Positions 61,776 through 64,000 of a DNA stretch of 64,000 nucleotides are shown here, one piece after another. Made by a program: the position numbers and the translations under genes. Below the pieces are notes generated by a model, which was not told where the DNA came from, did not search any database, and saw only the letters and a list, made by a program, of their open reading frames with translations. The stretch comes from Lachnospiraceae bacterium (lineage in GTDB: Bacteria; Bacillota; Clostridia; Lachnospirales; Lachnospiraceae). The stretch's first letter is position 1. Every line of letters starts with the position of its first letter. The stretch spans positions 1 to 64,000 of the forward strand of contig JAQUWF010000003.1 in assembly GCA_028692975.1 (NCBI GenBank), read 5' to 3'.

Positions 61776-62375
61776 TCACACCGACATTTCTCTAATAATC
61801 GTCTCAAACTGCTCACCGCACCGCTGTACTTCCCCCAGCACTTTACTGATGCCCTTCTCTGACTTATACCAGTTATACCGATCCGTCCCATCGGCCACCA
61901 CCGGGCACACATAGAATTCCGTTTTCGGATAGAGCAGCTGATAATACATAAGACACCGTCTTGCATGGGTGGTATTGCAGCAGATAATTGCTTTTCTCAC
62001 AGAAATCCCCGCCGCATCCGTCACTTTCCTGCTGTTAATGGCATTCTCATAGGTAAATGTGGCCCGGTCTTCCCGCAGGATCACATCTTCCGGCACTCCG
62101 TTTATCCGCAGCACATCCCGGATAAATTCCCATTCCGTTCCATAATCCTTGTCATATTTTTCCTGACTGGACTGTACACCCATAAAATGTCCCACATGGA
62201 CCGCATATCTTCCCGATGGCAGAATCCATCTGCCAAAGCCTTCTCTCCACAGACGGGCAGCCTCTTCTCCTGGCTGTGGATATCCATTACCTGGAACAAA
62301 AATAACATCTGAAGGTTCCGGCTTATCTTCCACAAATATGAAATTCGTTAGGTTTTCATAAAATCTTTCGTTCAT
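61776..62375 (-). CDS. YdcF/DUF218-family protein
   Basis: A 199-residue soluble DUF218 protein. VIFVPGNGYPQPGEEAARLW, the RDVLRINGVPEDVILREDRATFTYENA block and AIICCNTTHARRCLMYYQ are typical of the family, thought to act on cell-envelope-related molecules. No membrane helix, unlike SanA/ElyC forms. Role uncertain. Confidence 0.85.
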   Translation of the reverse strand: MNERFYENLTNFIFVEDKPEPSDVIFVPGNGYPQPGEEAARLWREGFGRWILPSGRYAVHVGHFMGVQSSQEKYDKDYGTEWEFIRDVLRINGVPEDVILREDRATFTYENAINSRKVTDAAGISVRKAIICCNTTHARRCLMYYQLLYPKTEFYVCPVVADGTDRYNWYKSEKGISKVLGEVQRCGEQFETIIREMSV

Positions 62376-62470
62376 GTTTTCATCTTAAATCATTTGTCGT
62401 TTTTTAGCAAGCATGCATTTTTACATTCCCACCGTCGTCCAAGCACTTGATGGCCTTGGTGTCTGATCCT

Positions 62471-63571
62471 TTATGTGGTGATCCAGGTACTGTAGCCTGC
62501 TCTGCGGAGACGCTGCTCCTGCTTGATCACATTGCCCAACTGCCGATATGCACCTACCTGTACCTTGTAGACGCCATCCTCATACAGAAGGAACGCAGGA
62601 AATCCCTTATCTTCCAGTTCATAGAGCAGATTATCAGCGTACTCCTTATTCTTGAATGCACCTACCTGCACACGGTATAGCCGCTCGCCTGGATTCATGG
62701 GATCATCCTGCCAATCAGGCTGATTAGACCAATTGCCGCCACCCTGAACGCCCATACCGTTGGTCATTCCGGGGTTTGTGCTGCCGGTCATTCTTGGGTT
62801 CATGCCACTGTTCATTCCTGAGTTCATGCCACTGTTCATACCTGGGTTCATGCCACTGTTCATACCTGGGTTCATGCCACTGTTCATACCTGGGTTCATG
62901 CCATTATTCATTCTGCCGGTCGTTTCTGTATTCATGCTGCTGGCCATCCCTGCACCCATTTCATTGTTCATTCCTGCATCCATTCTGCTGTTCATTCCTG
63001 CATTCATTCCGTTATTCATTCCTGTATCCATGTCTGTTTCCATATCAAGTGTTCCCAAAATTGCTGCCGCAATGGCTTTTGCAATGGCATCGAATTTCTC
63101 ATCAAACAGCTTATTATCCCCGGAATTATTCAGAAATCCTGCTTCCACCAAAAGTGACGGCATCTGCGTTCTTCGCAGCACCACCAGCCCTGGCCGTTCC
63201 TTCACGCCAAGATTCTTAAAGCCAAGTCCGGCCAGTGCACCATCGATATTTTCCGCCATCTCATACTTTATGCCACTCTTGTCATACACCAGCGTCTCCA
63301 CTCCGTCATACTGCCCCGGCACCGCACTGGAATTCCTATGAAAGGAAACAAAATAATCCGCACCATTATTATTCGCAATAGTTGCCTTCTCAAAAGGTGT
63401 CTGATACGTGTCCTCTGTCCTTGTATAGACCACATCGATCCCGTTTCGGCTGAGAATCTCTCCCACTGCCAATGCCAGCCGCAGATTATCGTCCTTTTCC
63501 TGCCGGCCCTGATACACTGCACCCGGATCATTTCCCCCATGTCCCGCATCCAAAACTATTGTGTATGCCAT
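62471..63571 (-). CDS. N-acetylmuramoyl-L-alanine amidase with Met-Asn-Gly linker and SPOR domain
   Basis: About 366 residues. Amidase_3 catalytic domain (about 1-180): LDAGHGGND with zinc His, Glu in QEKDDN, SFHRNSS with another His, LVEAGFLNN with the catalytic Glu. Then a repetitive linker of (M-N-x-G) units for about 95 residues, and a C-terminal SPOR domain (YRVQVGAFKNKEYADNL, VYKVQVGAYRQLGN) that binds denuded peptidoglycan. There is no signal peptide, so export is unclear; spore-cortex or mother-cell use is possible. The start at 63571 has GGAGG six bases upstream. Confidence 0.88.
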   Translation of the reverse strand: MAYTIVLDAGHGGNDPGAVYQGRQEKDDNLRLALAVGEILSRNGIDVVYTRTEDTYQTPFEKATIANNNGADYFVSFHRNSSAVPGQYDGVETLVYDKSGIKYEMAENIDGALAGLGFKNLGVKERPGLVVLRRTQMPSLLVEAGFLNNSGDNKLFDEKFDAIAKAIAAAILGTLDMETDMDTGMNNGMNAGMNSRMDAGMNNEMGAGMASSMNTETTGRMNNGMNPGMNSGMNPGMNSGMNPGMNSGMNSGMNSGMNPRMTGSTNPGMTNGMGVQGGGNWSNQPDWQDDPMNPGERLYRVQVGAFKNKEYADNLLYELEDKGFPAFLLYEDGVYKVQVGAYRQLGNVIKQEQRLRRAGYSTWITT

Positions 63572-63662
63572 AAAAATCCTCCACATATCCTATCCTTTTA
63601 TGATATGTAGAAGTCTTGTCCATTGGAACATGTATTATTGTATTGTTTCCGCTCATATTTGC

Positions 63663-63959
63663 TCAGCATTCCCATTGATATTGTTTCAAATCAACCCTGC
63701 CGTCATCCTTTAGCTGCACCCCTTCATTTTCCAGCAGGCCCCCCTGTTCCGCCCAGCCAGGTGCAAGTCTTCCTGCATGATTGACTACCCGGTGGCATGG
63801 GTAGTCGCCATAATACTGCGCACTGCTCAAAACTTTCCCCACCAGCCGGGCATTTTTATCCCTGCCAATAAGTTTTGCAATCTGACCATAAGTAGCCACA
63901 CACCCCTCCGGTATCTCCTCCACCACTGACAAAATCTCATAAATCAAATCTTCATCCAT
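63663..63959 (-). CDS. Short MGMT-type alkyltransferase domain protein
   Basis: About 98 residues: only the C-terminal DNA-binding domain of O6-alkylguanine-DNA alkyltransferase. The active-site motif is PCHRVV with the acceptor Cys present, not the Trp of ATL proteins. VATYGQIAKLIGR is the HTH part. The N-terminal domain of Ada/Ogt is lacking, and the usual Glu after the motif differs. It may repair alkylated guanine or act as an ATL-like damage sensor. The start at 63959 has AAGGG upstream; the ATG at 63980 is an alternative. Confidence 0.85.
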   Translation of the reverse strand: MDEDLIYEILSVVEEIPEGCVATYGQIAKLIGRDKNARLVGKVLSSAQYYGDYPCHRVVNHAGRLAPGWAEQGGLLENEGVQLKDDGRVDLKQYQWEC

Positions 63960-64000
63960 AACTCGTCCCTTCATATGCATGATTGATATTTTATTTCATA

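Overview
The window reads as a chromosomal segment of an anaerobic Firmicute of the Clostridia, most likely Lachnospiraceae. This is inferred from gene content and order: PPi-type glycolysis genes, a single-chain pyruvate:ferredoxin oxidoreductase, the SCIFF peptide and its radical SAM enzyme beside SecDF, HemZ, and an apt-rel-MBL-hemZ-HD-hisS-aspS run. A mobile element occupies the left edge. Nearly all genes are on the minus strand; the exceptions are an ABC-F ATPase and a CNNM/CBS membrane protein.

1-7 kb: the parA end of what looks like an integrative or plasmid-like element. Reading leftwards: a structured, non-coding leader, a promoter region flanked by a 19-bp inverted repeat, parA, parB, spoVG, two nearly identical 73-residue hydrophobic peptides, an A24 prepilin peptidase, a CpaB/SAF protein, a TadZ-like ATPase, a TadA/CpaF ATPase and the first codons of a probable TadB. 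No integrase or relaxase lies inside the window. The chromosome side begins with tandem terminators behind ppdK.

7-25 kb: PPDK and a PPi-type phosphofructokinase, a three-gene YdjG/YdjH/YdjI-like zinc-ribbon/TPM/SPFH membrane module, then an M16C peptidase-era-recO-lipoprotein-glyS run and PFOR.

25-28 kb: a plus-strand ABC-F gene and then 1.3 kb of gene-free DNA with three different repeat architectures: fifteen exact-length 52-bp units, eight 13-bp units, and a 245-bp branched inverted repeat with 30-bp perfect ends. This is the least explained part of the window.

28-43 kb: a mannoside-use locus: CUT1 ABC transporter, YesM/YesN-type two-component system, GH38 mannosidase-like protein, mannose-6-phosphate isomerase, HAD phosphatase, an esterase, a YesL-like protein, and, unexpectedly, two URO-D-superfamily proteins. 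The GH38 protein appears to lack the catalytic aspartate. The three promoters visible here have good -10 boxes and poor -35 boxes, which fits activator dependence.

43-64 kb: housekeeping genes (aspS, hisS, an HD-GYP protein, hemZ, MBL hydrolase, rel, apt, recJ, secDF), the SCIFF ranthipeptide locus, a sortase-anchored repeat protein with a folded leader, a CNNM/CBS protein, a YdcF-like protein, a SPOR-tagged amidase and a short alkyltransferase. A 103-bp tandem duplication and a perfect 15-bp-arm palindrome flank apt.
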